Shown here: piece by piece, positions 25,212 through 34,172 of the stretch
Layout: every line of letters starts with the position of its first letter
Numbering within the stretch: the first letter of the stretch is position 1
Assembly (NCBI GenBank): GCA_027314605.1
Contig: DAHVAM010000002.1
Coordinates: forward strand, 1 to 45,109
Direction: 5' to 3'
DNA: 45,109 bases
Source of the DNA: Microcaldota archaeon
GTDB lineage: Archaea; Micrarchaeota; Micrarchaeia; Micrarchaeales; CABMGC01
Notes under the pieces: model-generated
Databases searched by the model: none
The model's input: the letters and a program-made list of their open reading frames with translations, nothing else
What the model was told of the DNA's origin: nothing
Position numbers and translations under genes: made by a program

Positions 25212-26261
25212 TCATATTGATACGGCATGCAGCGTAAGCTCCTGCCTGTTGCTCGGTAGCACGCGCAATCCGGTTATCTTGAAATGGCCGCCCAGGGCCT
25301 TCTTCGCCTTCGCTATGAACTTCTCTGCCTTCCTGTCGATGCATTTTATCGTCATTATGAGCTCAGCATTCTTGGAGGCGATTTCCAGGAAGGGAAGAAG
25401 CACGGCGACCGAGTCGCTTGGCTCCATGTTCATGTCGTTGACTATGAGGTCGACCTTGATTCCGTCGAGCTCTGAGACATTCTTCGCGTTTGATTTTATG
25501 TGGACTATGTCGTTCTCACGCAAGTCGTCCTGCAGGGCCTTGCCTCCTTCCGCCACCTTTACCCTGAATCCTCTCTTCTCCAGCGCGCCGTAATCCAGCT
25601 CGCCGTTGTCGACTGCTATGACTTTATATCCTGATTTGGCTAGGAAATCGCTCCATCCGCCAGGTGCCGCGCCAAGGTCCAGCGCTATCCCCCTGCCCCC
25701 TGTCTCAAAATCATCGAAGGCCTGGATCAGCTTCAGCTCTGACCTGCTGATCGCTTCTTTGCTGAATTGATGGTAATGCCTCTCCGGGTTTATGAACTTC
25801 TTTTCCATATCCCCATACTTCAAGACACCCACATAAGCGCGCCGGTTTATCAGGACAGGATAAACCAGGTAGTCGGGATCGAGGATGCTGACATCGTAAC
25901 CGTCTTCCTCCATGCGCTGCCCGATGTAAACTTCTATGTCCTTTGCAGAGTATTCGGTCTTGCAGTTCACATCGAAGCATTCGATCTTCACGCTTCCCTT
26001 CCTGGGAAGAACAGGAAGCACAGCTTCGTAGATGGAATTGCGGTAGTCTGATGCCTCTATGTCCGAAACGCGCCCCAGGGGGAAGATGTTGTAGACAAAG
26101 ACGGGATCGGAGCGAAGGAGCTTTTCAGCGAACTCCTCCTCGCCCGATTCTATGACCAGCGAGGTCACGAACTGGTCGACTATCCTGAACTCTGCTATCT
26201 TCCCCAGCTCCTCAAGGCTGCTCTTCCTGAAGCTGCTTGAGATTATCGCAAGGTAAAACAT
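25212..26261 (-). CDS. THUMP-like + FtsJ/RlmM-type RNA methyltransferase
   Basis: GIALDLGAAPGGWSDFLAKSGYKVIAVD motif I, DLIVNDMNMEP, LIMTIKCID. Confidence 0.85.
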   Translation of the reverse strand: MFYLAIISSSFRKSSLEELGKIAEFRIVDQFVTSLVIESGEEEFAEKLLRSDPVFVYNIFPLGRVSDIEASDYRNSIYEAVLPVLPRKGSVKIECFDVNCKTEYSAKDIEVYIGQRMEEDGYDVSILDPDYLVYPVLINRRAYVGVLKYGDMEKKFINPERHYHQFSKEAISRSELKLIQAFDDFETGGRGIALDLGAAPGGWSDFLAKSGYKVIAVDNGELDYGALEKRGFRVKVAEGGKALQDDLRENDIVHIKSNAKNVSELDGIKVDLIVNDMNMEPSDSVAVLLPFLEIASKNAELIMTIKCIDRKAEKFIAKAKKALGGHFKITGLRVLPSNRQELTLHAVSI

Positions 26262-26284
26262 AGATTAATTATTCTGGAGATATG

Positions 26285-26294
26285 ATATTTATAC
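26285..26294 (+). promoter_or_regulatory. TATA-box-like element for peroxiredoxin
   Basis: ATATTTATAC about 30-35 nt upstream of ATG 26324. Confidence 0.5.
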
Positions 26295-26323
26295 TTGAAA
26301 GACGAGTATATGGTGATGATCTT

Positions 26324-26920
26324 ATGCATACATCATGGAACATAGGCGACCAGGCGCCGGAGATAAAGGCAAAGGCCTGGTTTTCCGAGAGGAACAAGAT
26401 AGAGGAATTCGACCTTTCAAAATACTCAGGAAAGTGGGTGATACTCACATTCTATCCTGGCGACTTCACCTTCGTCTGCGCCACTGACATAGAGGCGTTC
26501 ATGTCAAGCTATGACGAATTCAAGAAGAACGGCGCCGAGATAGTCGCGATAAGCACTGACAGCGTCTTCTCGCACAAGGCATGGAGCGACTCCTCTCCCA
26601 GGGTGAAGCAGAGCAAGATACCGCTCATAGAGGATTTCAACAAGAAGATATCTGCCGAGTACGGCTTCCTCAACCACGAGACCGGAGCCGCAAGGAGGGG
26701 CACAGTCATAGTCGATCCTGACGGAAAGGTACAATACCTTTCCATACACAACGATGCCCTGGGGAAGGATGTAGACCATGTCTTCACCTCGTTCATGGGC
26801 CTGAAGTACGTGAGGGAGACCAAGACTGAGGAAGGGCATGTCTGCGCAATTCCTGCGAACTGGAAGATTGGCAAGAAGGCCCTTGACATCGACGTTGTCA
26901 ATGACATAGGCAAGCTCTGA
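26324..26920 (+). CDS. Peroxiredoxin (AhpC/TSA family)
   Basis: FYPGDFTFVCATDIEAF (PxxxTxxC), C-terminal EGHVCAIPANW. Confidence 0.93.
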   Translation: MHTSWNIGDQAPEIKAKAWFSERNKIEEFDLSKYSGKWVILTFYPGDFTFVCATDIEAFMSSYDEFKKNGAEIVAISTDSVFSHKAWSDSSPRVKQSKIPLIEDFNKKISAEYGFLNHETGAARRGTVIVDPDGKVQYLSIHNDALGKDVDHVFTSFMGLKYVRETKTEEGHVCAIPANWKIGKKALDIDVVNDIGKL

Positions 26921-26944
26921 TCTTCAAGGTGCAAAGAAAAAGCA

Positions 26945-26970
26945 ATTGCGCAGCCAACAGGCTGCGCAAT
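26945..26970 (-). terminator. Perfect 11-bp hairpin between convergent prx and ftsZ, T-rich on the minus strand
   Basis: ATTGCGCAGCC-AACA-GGCTGCGCAAT, followed on the minus strand by TGCTTTTTC. Confidence 0.6.
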
Positions 26971-26986
26971 GAAAATAAAAATAAAC

Positions 26987-28006
26987 TTAGTAGAGCGTGG
27001 AGAGGCTTTCCATCCTGAGCGCCGGCGCATGTTCGTGCTCCTCTTCCTTTTTCGAGCCGAACTTGGCCTTGACTCCTGTTACGACTGACATGACTCTCAC
27101 CGAATCGCCCAGCTCTGGAAGCATCCTTGCGCCGAAGATGACGTTCGCGTCAGGCGCGAGGTCTGTTGTTACGCCCTCTCCGAGCTTTGTTGCGTCGCTT
27201 ATAGTGAGGTTTGTTCCTCCGGCGACGTGAATGAGCGCTCCCTTCGCGCCTCCATAGTCGACCGAGAGCAATGGGTGCGTCCTCGTTGACTTGATGGCCT
27301 GCTCGATCCTGTTGGCCCCGCTTCCGGAACCTATGCTTATGACAGCTGTCCCTGTATTCCTGACCACGTTCCTCAAATCTGCGAAATCGAGGTTTATCAG
27401 GCTTGGGAGCGTTATCGTGTCTGCAATTCCCTTCACTGCGTTGCCAGTCACGTTGTCAACCAGCTCGAATGCCTTCTCTATGGGGAGGTTTGGCACATAC
27501 GAGAGGAGCTTGTCGTTCTCTATGACTATCGTGCAGTCGGCCTGCTTGCCAAGCTGCTCGAGTCCCCACTCGGCCTTCTGCTTCCTGCTTCTTTCAAGGG
27601 CAAAAGGGAATGTGACTGTAGCGATGACAGTCGCTCCTCGTTCGCGCGCTGCCTTTGCGATTATCGGTGCTGAGCCTGTCCCTGTTCCTCCTCCCATGCC
27701 TGCGCAGACGAATACTAGATCGAAGCCTTCAAGCGCAGCATCTATCTCGTTCCTGCTTACCTCTGCGGCCTTTGCAGCCACTTCGGGATAGCCTCCAGCG
27801 CCGAGACCCTGCGTTATGTCCTTTCCGAGCAGGATCTTCTTGTGCGCCTTAATCATGTTGAGGTGGCCGACATCGGTATTCATGGCGATTGTTGTCGCGC
27901 TTTTTATGCCGTTCAGGAACAACCTGTTTACCAGGTTGCTTCCCTGTCCACCGGCCCCTACTACTGCTACCTTAGGCGTATAGAGATCGTAGTCGATTTC
28001 GGTCAT
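26987..28006 (-). CDS. ftsZ: FtsZ (copy 2 of tandem pair)
   Basis: VAVVGAGGQGSNLVNRL, FVCAGMGGGTGTGSAP, T7-loop-like NLDFADLRNV. Confidence 0.95.
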   Translation of the reverse strand: MTEIDYDLYTPKVAVVGAGGQGSNLVNRLFLNGIKSATTIAMNTDVGHLNMIKAHKKILLGKDITQGLGAGGYPEVAAKAAEVSRNEIDAALEGFDLVFVCAGMGGGTGTGSAPIIAKAARERGATVIATVTFPFALERSRKQKAEWGLEQLGKQADCTIVIENDKLLSYVPNLPIEKAFELVDNVTGNAVKGIADTITLPSLINLDFADLRNVVRNTGTAVISIGSGSGANRIEQAIKSTRTHPLLSVDYGGAKGALIHVAGGTNLTISDATKLGEGVTTDLAPDANVIFGARMLPELGDSVRVMSVVTGVKAKFGSKKEEEHEHAPALRMESLSTLY

Positions 28007-28007
28007 T

Positions 28008-29063
28008 TTAGATCATCTCTAAGCCAAACGACTGAGTCGATTTCTCCTTGTCAGCAAACTTACCGAGTATGCTCGAGCCGCTTACTCCGGTTACGATGGC
28101 AACTATCTCAAGTTGGCCCTCGTATCCTGGTATGACTCTTGCGCCCCACTTTACGTTTGCCTTGGGGTCCATCTTCTCTGTGATTATCTCTCCTGCCTTT
28201 ATCGCGTCTCCGAGCGTCAAGTCAGCGGCTCCGGATATGTGGATGAGCGCTCCCTTGGCATTCTCGAAGTCGACGTCAAGAAGCTTGTTCTTGACAACTG
28301 ACTCTGATGCTGACTGCACCTTGTCGTTGCCCTTTCCGGTTCCTACGGATATGAATCCTACGTCACCGCTTCCCATGATTGATCTGACGTCAGCGAAGTC
28401 TATGTTGATAAGGCTTGGCTGCGTGATCGTCCATACAAGTCCGCCGATTGCCTTTGCAAGTATGTCGTCTGCAACGGCGAATGCATCATTCATCGGAAGG
28501 TTTGGCACGAGCTTTACGAGCCTGTTGTTGTCCAATATGATTACGCTGTCCGCGAACTTCCTAAGCTTCTGGATTCCCTCCTCGGCCTTTACCTTTCTGA
28601 CTCTTTCGAGGTCGAATGGGTATGTTACCATCGCTACGACTATTGCGCCCTGCTCCTTTGCAATCTGCGCAATTACAGGGATTGCTCCGGTTCCCGTTCC
28701 TCCTCCCATGCCTGCGCATAGGAAGACGAGCTGCGCTCCAGAGAGAACATCCTCGAGCTGCTGCCTGTCTATCTCTGCGGCCTTTGCTCCTACCTCAGGG
28801 TCTCCTCCAGCTCCCATTCCTCTTGTCATCGTCTTTCCGATGAGTATCTTCTTTATCCGGTCATCAAGGATCTTGAAGTGCTGCGCGTCTGTGTTGACTG
28901 CAACCAATTCAGTGCCCTTTACGCCGACACGTATCAATCTGTTGACTGTGTTATTTCCACCGCCACCACAACCGATTGTCACTATCTTTATCTGCGGAGT
29001 GAAACTCACGCTGCTGTTGTCCACACTGCTTTTACCAAGCAGGTCTGTTCCGAATTCTACCAT
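28008..29063 (-). CDS. ftsZ: FtsZ (copy 1 of tandem pair)
   Basis: IVTIGCGGGGNNTVNRL, FLCAGMGGGTGTGAIP, NIDFADVRSIM; TATA TTTATAAATA upstream. Confidence 0.95.
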   Translation of the reverse strand: MVEFGTDLLGKSSVDNSSVSFTPQIKIVTIGCGGGGNNTVNRLIRVGVKGTELVAVNTDAQHFKILDDRIKKILIGKTMTRGMGAGGDPEVGAKAAEIDRQQLEDVLSGAQLVFLCAGMGGGTGTGAIPVIAQIAKEQGAIVVAMVTYPFDLERVRKVKAEEGIQKLRKFADSVIILDNNRLVKLVPNLPMNDAFAVADDILAKAIGGLVWTITQPSLINIDFADVRSIMGSGDVGFISVGTGKGNDKVQSASESVVKNKLLDVDFENAKGALIHISGAADLTLGDAIKAGEIITEKMDPKANVKWGARVIPGYEGQLEIVAIVTGVSGSSILGKFADKEKSTQSFGLEMI

Positions 29064-29254
29064 CTGATCGCCGATTAACTAATTTATCATTATATTTATA
29101 AAGCTTTCGCAAATCTGCATGTTAGTGGACGTTACACTACGTCAGTATAATTCATTTGTTGGCGCTACGTTTCTTTGGCCTTGTCCGCGCAATCCGCGCA
29201 TAGGATCAGGGCTTATTTTCATTTATCTAAGTAAAAGAACTAATATGCAAGTAT

Positions 29255-30577
29255 TCAATCGAATAGCCTGATTCTCACGACCTTCTTCCTTTCGACCTCA
29301 CTGAGCGAATAATAGACAATTATTAGCGAAAGTATGAGGACTACGCCGACAACCAGCGACACCCTCGGCATCCCGTACATGAACGCAAGTATCGCTATTA
29401 TCGAGATTATCGGCAGGTACGGGTAGAACGGGGACTTGAACTCCGGCTGTTCTCCCCTCCTCCTGAAGTGTATGACGGCTATGCTTGTCATGAGGTACAA
29501 GAAAAGCGCGCCGAAATTGGAGATCGCAGCTATGATGAAGATATTCCCGGAGAAGAGCATCACGATTCCTATCGCAGACGTCAAAATGACTCCGTTCACC
29601 GCCACGTTGCTCTTCGCGTTGTAGCTTCGCATCTGCCCGGGCAGCAGCCTATCCTGGCCCATCTGGTAAAGGAGCCTTGACGAGCCGAGTATCCTTGTCA
29701 CGGTTGCCGATGCTGTCGCGATTAGCGCCCCTATTCCGACGATGATGAAGAGCCAGACCGGCGCGCCTACCTGCCGCAGTGCGTACGTTAGCGGATCTGC
29801 GTTGACGATGTACTTGTTCGCGGGGAGCAGGAAGAGGAGTGCCACTATGACAAGAATGTAGAGGACCATGCTTATGACCACCGACAGGAGGATTGCCTTT
29901 ATTGCAGGCTTTGCGCCGCCCTTCACCACTGACACTATCGAGTTGATCGTCTGGAAGCCGCCGTACGCGAAGAATATGACTACGCTGGCCGAGAAGATCG
30001 CGCCGATGCCTCCCTGCGCCGCGCCTATTGTAAAGTGCGATAATGGGTTGTAATGTGAATTAAGTGCGAAGTAGACAGCAAAAATTACGAAGACCATGAG
30101 GATTCCGGCCTTTATGAGCACAAGCCCGTAGTCGATGTTCGCAGTCTGCCTCACTCCTATGAGGTTTACCATCATCAATATGAAGATCAGCGCTATCGCG
30201 AAAGGTATGGAATAAATCGCTGTGCTGAAGCCTATCAGGCTTGCGAGATAGGCGCCGAAGCTGAGCGCAATCACGGATATGGATGTCCCGAAGCTGAACA
30301 CCGAGATTATCCCTGAGACAAAGCCCAGCTCGCTGCCGAACGCGTGGAAGACATAGGAATATGCGGCGCCTTTCGCATAGGGCATCAGCGAGACCAGCTC
30401 CGAACTCTGCAGCGCCACCATTATGGCGACGATGCCGACGCCAATGAATGCTATTATCGCGTCTGCGCCGGCTATGGCAATCGCCGTGCCGCTCAGAGCG
30501 AATATGCCTGCGCCGATTATGGCGCCCAGCCCGATCGATATGGCAGCGCCTGTGCCTATCTTCGCTTTTTCAGACAT
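29255..30577 (-). CDS. APC-family amino acid permease
   Basis: KIGTGAAISIGLGAIIGAGIFALSGTA, about 12 TMs; start moved to ATG 30577 to avoid overlap with the divergent gene. Confidence 0.92.
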   Translation of the reverse strand: MSEKAKIGTGAAISIGLGAIIGAGIFALSGTAIAIAGADAIIAFIGVGIVAIMVALQSSELVSLMPYAKGAAYSYVFHAFGSELGFVSGIISVFSFGTSISVIALSFGAYLASLIGFSTAIYSIPFAIALIFILMMVNLIGVRQTANIDYGLVLIKAGILMVFVIFAVYFALNSHYNPLSHFTIGAAQGGIGAIFSASVVIFFAYGGFQTINSIVSVVKGGAKPAIKAILLSVVISMVLYILVIVALLFLLPANKYIVNADPLTYALRQVGAPVWLFIIVGIGALIATASATVTRILGSSRLLYQMGQDRLLPGQMRSYNAKSNVAVNGVILTSAIGIVMLFSGNIFIIAAISNFGALFLYLMTSIAVIHFRRRGEQPEFKSPFYPYLPIISIIAILAFMYGMPRVSLVVGVVLILSLIIVYYSLSEVERKKVVRIRLFD

Positions 30578-30650
30578 CAAGTAACCCTGGTCGCCCTTCC
30601 AATCAAATACGATAAGAACTTTCTTAAACTCTACTGAAGTATAAGAGAGC

Positions 30651-31517
30651 GTGGACACATTTAAGATACAATCCGCCATGGAGTACCTGATGACGTACGG
30701 CTGGGCAATCCTGATTATCGGGATTGTCGCTTCTGCGCTCCTCTATATCGTCTTCTCCGGAAACTCGGGCAATGTCTTCCAACCCAGGGCCTCGCCAGGC
30801 AGTTGCATTGTCTATGCCTCAAACCAGCAGGGCAACCTTGGCCTTTCCACGACAGTCAAAAACCTCGAGGGCGCATGCAACAACGAGCTGCCCCTGTACG
30901 TTGCGGAATTCAACGGAGCAGGCAGCTACATAAACATAACCGGTTCCCCTGCCTTGACATCGGGAGCAGCCTACACTGTAGTCCTCTGGATACACTCCGC
31001 GTCGCAGACCGGGGTGTTTTACTCGACATGGGACACTAACGCAAACGGCTATCAGCTGTCCTCTCATTCCGGCGACGCCTCATTCGGGAGCGGAAGTTCC
31101 GGAGACGAATATTCAAACACAATCGTTACGGACGGCAAATGGCATCAGGTGGCCGGCGTATTCAACTCCAGCGGCCTTGGCTCCATATACGTTGACGGAG
31201 TGAAGGTCTTAAGCGCAAGCACCTCAAACACAATCTCCTCGCAAAATGTGCAGATAGGCAGGCAGTCCGGCGCAACCCCATATTACTATAACGTCTCAAT
31301 TGCAAACGTCCAGGTCTACAACACCTCCCTGTCTTCAAATGCGATAGCTGCCCTGTACACGGAAGGGATAGGGGGCGCGCCTGTTGCACTTCCTTGGCTT
31401 GCAGGATGGTGGCCGCTGAACGGCAACGCGAATGACTACAGCGGCAATAACAACAATGGCGTTGCATCAGGTGTCGCATACACTACATCATGGTCTTCCG
31501 GATACGCCGCGCCATAG
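30651..31517 (+). CDS. Class III signal peptide / pilin-like protein with LamG domain (copy B), GTG start
   Basis: VDTFKIQSAMEYLMTYGWAILIIGIV; KWHQVAGVFNSSGLGSIYVDG; IANVQVYNTSLSSNAIAALYTEGIGGAP; WWPLNGNANDYSGNNNNG at C-terminus. Confidence 0.87.
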   Translation: MDTFKIQSAMEYLMTYGWAILIIGIVASALLYIVFSGNSGNVFQPRASPGSCIVYASNQQGNLGLSTTVKNLEGACNNELPLYVAEFNGAGSYINITGSPALTSGAAYTVVLWIHSASQTGVFYSTWDTNANGYQLSSHSGDASFGSGSSGDEYSNTIVTDGKWHQVAGVFNSSGLGSIYVDGVKVLSASTSNTISSQNVQIGRQSGATPYYYNVSIANVQVYNTSLSSNAIAALYTEGIGGAPVALPWLAGWWPLNGNANDYSGNNNNGVASGVAYTTSWSSGYAAP

Positions 31518-31574
31518 TCCCAATCAAATAAGTCAATGTTCTTAAATTCTGACTTTTCAGTAATACTGATAGGT

Positions 31575-32450
31575 ATGACTCTCCTGAAAATCCAATCTGC
31601 GATGGAATACCTGATGACGTACGGCTGGGCCATCCTTATAATCGCCGTGGTTCTCAGCGCATTCTTCGGCCTGGGATTCTTCAATCCCAACACTCTGGCT
31701 CCAAAGGTATCCCCGGGCTCATGCAACGTATACAGGCCCAACGGCCCGGGAAGCACCTCGCTGATAAATCTTGTAGGGACATGCAATAATGGGCTGCCCA
31801 AGTATGCTGCGCAGTTCAACGGCGCAAGCAGCATCGTCGCCATACCTAATACCGGCACATTGAACGGAATGTCCGGCACAGGAGTAATCAGCGTCTGGGT
31901 GAGGACAAGCTCTCCTGCTGCTGATCAGGTGGCATTTTCCACTTGGGACAACACGCCCGACGGTTTCGGCGTAAGGATCCAGGCGGGAGACCCTGCGATA
32001 ATTGCAAACGGGGCCACCAGCGTGGCATCAGCCACTGCAATCAACAACGGGAACTGGCATAACCTGATAGGGGTATGGACAGGGTCAAACTCCCTCGCGC
32101 TGCTTTATGTAGACGGCAAGCTTGCAAACACCGGCAGCATGACATTCTCCGCCTCGGGACTTGACAACGTCATAGGCGCCTGGTGCACCGGCGCCAACGG
32201 GACAAGCTGCGCCCAGAATTTCAACGGGATGATCTCAAACCTGCAGGTTTACAACACCTCGTTCTCGTCCAACGACGTCACAACGCTCTACGACGAGGGC
32301 ATAGGCGGAGCGCCCATCGCCTTGCAATGGCTTGTAGGATGGTGGCCTCTGAACGGGGATGCCAATGATTACAGCGGAAACGGGAACAACGGCGCGGCCT
32401 CGAATGTCATATACACGACCGGCTGGGCTAATGGCTACGCCGCGCCTTGA
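31575..32450 (+). CDS. Class III signal peptide / pilin-like protein with LamG domain (copy C)
   Basis: MTLLKIQSAMEYLMTYGWAILIIAVVLSAFFGLGFF; NWHNLIGVWTGSNSLALLYVDGKL; WWPLNGDANDYSGNGNNG at C-terminus. Confidence 0.87.
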   Translation: MTLLKIQSAMEYLMTYGWAILIIAVVLSAFFGLGFFNPNTLAPKVSPGSCNVYRPNGPGSTSLINLVGTCNNGLPKYAAQFNGASSIVAIPNTGTLNGMSGTGVISVWVRTSSPAADQVAFSTWDNTPDGFGVRIQAGDPAIIANGATSVASATAINNGNWHNLIGVWTGSNSLALLYVDGKLANTGSMTFSASGLDNVIGAWCTGANGTSCAQNFNGMISNLQVYNTSFSSNDVTTLYDEGIGGAPIALQWLVGWWPLNGDANDYSGNGNNGAASNVIYTTGWANGYAAP

Positions 32451-32492
32451 GCGGGCTTAAAACCTTGAACTATAATATAATTTTGTGTTTGC

Positions 32493-33422
32493 ATGCCTGA
32501 ACTCATATGCAGCAACCTGACCAAAACCTATGGCAAGGGGATGAAGGCCTTGGACAAGGTGAGCTTCTCGATCCCAGCACTGGGGATTTTCGCCCTCATA
32601 GGCAGGACCGGCGCAGGGAAAACGACTCTTACGAGGATACTCGCGACAGAGTTGATGCCGACTTCAGGCGCTGCGTCTATAAACGGCATTGACGTGGTCA
32701 ACAATGCCGGCAGACTGCGGGACATGATCGCCGTTCTGCCTCAGGAGTCAAGGGCAGTCGCGTGGCTCACGCCAAGGCAGACGATAATAACCTATCTGAT
32801 GTACAGGGGCGTCGGCTTCTCCGAAGCGAAGAAGAAAGCCGATTCTGCCCTCAGGAAGACGGACATGGACAGGTTTGCAAACACTCTGAACGAGAAGCTT
32901 TCGGGAGGACAGAAGCGGAAAATACTCGTCGCAACAGTCTTGGCGTCAGGCGCTCCCATCATTTTTGTAGACGAGCCGACGACAGGCCTTGATCCCATCT
33001 CCCGGGCGGAACTCTGGGAGGCGTTCAAGATGCTCAAAAAGGACCACTTCGTCTTCCTGACAACACACTACCTCGAAGAAGCCGAAAGGCTCGCAGACAG
33101 GGTTGGCATACTGCACGAAGGAAAGCTGATGGCCCTCGGGACCCTGGACGAGATAAGGAAGCTTGTGAAATACCAGTACAGCATAAGGATACTCGGCAAG
33201 AAGGATGGGATAAAGGTAAAGGAAGGCAAGAAGACCCTCGGAGAAGACGGCTATCTCCAGATAATGACCACGGAAAAGGAGGCCGACGCGCTCTCCAGAA
33301 GATTCATAAAGGGGAAGATAAGGTTTTCGATAAATCCGGTATCCTTGGAGGATATCTTCTATTCGATAGTTAAGAAGCCGATACGCGAAGAGGAAGGCAA
33401 CGGGAAGCAGGAGGAGTGGTAG
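32493..33422 (+). CDS. ABC-2 type transporter ATP-binding protein
   Basis: Walker A GRTGAGKTTLTR, signature LSGGQKRKILVA, Walker B IIFVDEPTTGLDP. Confidence 0.93.
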   Translation: MPELICSNLTKTYGKGMKALDKVSFSIPALGIFALIGRTGAGKTTLTRILATELMPTSGAASINGIDVVNNAGRLRDMIAVLPQESRAVAWLTPRQTIITYLMYRGVGFSEAKKKADSALRKTDMDRFANTLNEKLSGGQKRKILVATVLASGAPIIFVDEPTTGLDPISRAELWEAFKMLKKDHFVFLTTHYLEEAERLADRVGILHEGKLMALGTLDEIRKLVKYQYSIRILGKKDGIKVKEGKKTLGEDGYLQIMTTEKEADALSRRFIKGKIRFSINPVSLEDIFYSIVKKPIREEEGNGKQEEW

Positions 33423-33423
33423 T

Positions 33424-34167
33424 ATGGGAAAAAGCGTGCTTAGCCAGATAAATGCCTCGATACTCATCAATGCAATCTACGCGATGCAAGGCTACCCTGC
33501 GATGCTGATAAGCAACCTCCTCTCCCCGATATCGATCATAATAATAGTGACGTTTGCAAGCCACGGGTCCCTACTGGGCGAAGCGGTATCTGGAGGCCTC
33601 ATAACGGCGTTTGTCGGAGGCGGACTAAGCCTGCAGGCCGACCTGGCGCATCTGAAAAACGATTTCAAGCTTCAGGACATGGTGGTGAGCTCGCCTACAA
33701 GCGCAGGCGTCTATCTTTTCGGCATGGCGATCTCGGAGTTGATATTTCAGATACCTTCGATCATAACCCTGCTGGCACTCGCGTTCTTTTTCGTGCACGC
33801 GACGCTCTTCGCCGCCGCCGAGGTCTTCGCTGTCCTTGTCCTGCTATACGCCTTTTCGATAGTCCTGGGATTTTTCCTTTCGACAGTGTCCTCCGACATA
33901 CTTCAGAGCTGGGCCTTCATAGGCATACTGTCAATACTGCTGACCACGATACCTCCGGTGTACTACCCGATAAATTACATACCGATGCCGTGGAGATACA
34001 TAGCGTACATTTCCCCAACAACGTATGCCGCAGGAATTGTCCAGGTCTCGCTTGGGTACCTGCCCCCGTCGCAAAGCAACATTGCGCTGGACTGGGCCGT
34101 CCTGATAGCATTATGCATAATCCTCTTCGTGATCGCGGTTAAAAAGAACAGGTGGAGGGACGTCTGA
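33424..34167 (+). CDS. ABC-2 type transporter permease
   Basis: Six hydrophobic segments; 1-nt gap from ATPase gene. Confidence 0.88.
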   Translation: MGKSVLSQINASILINAIYAMQGYPAMLISNLLSPISIIIIVTFASHGSLLGEAVSGGLITAFVGGGLSLQADLAHLKNDFKLQDMVVSSPTSAGVYLFGMAISELIFQIPSIITLLALAFFFVHATLFAAAEVFAVLVLLYAFSIVLGFFLSTVSSDILQSWAFIGILSILLTTIPPVYYPINYIPMPWRYIAYISPTTYAAGIVQVSLGYLPPSQSNIALDWAVLIALCIILFVIAVKKNRWRDV

Positions 34168-34172
34168 ATTAA

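Noticed and set aside
28113-28301. Small ORFs inside ftsZ and other genes (also 30344-30637, 23732-23938)
   Set aside because: Overlap strongly conserved CDSs in other frames and lack start-site context.
28048-29067. 339-aa plus-strand ORF opposite ftsZ
   Set aside because: Antisense shadow of a clear FtsZ gene; low-complexity translation with no recognisable motifs.
29104-29254. Possible small RNA upstream of ftsZ (CCGCGCA-AT-CCGCGCA short direct repeat)
   Set aside because: Only a 7-bp repeat, no convincing nested stems or box motifs by eye.
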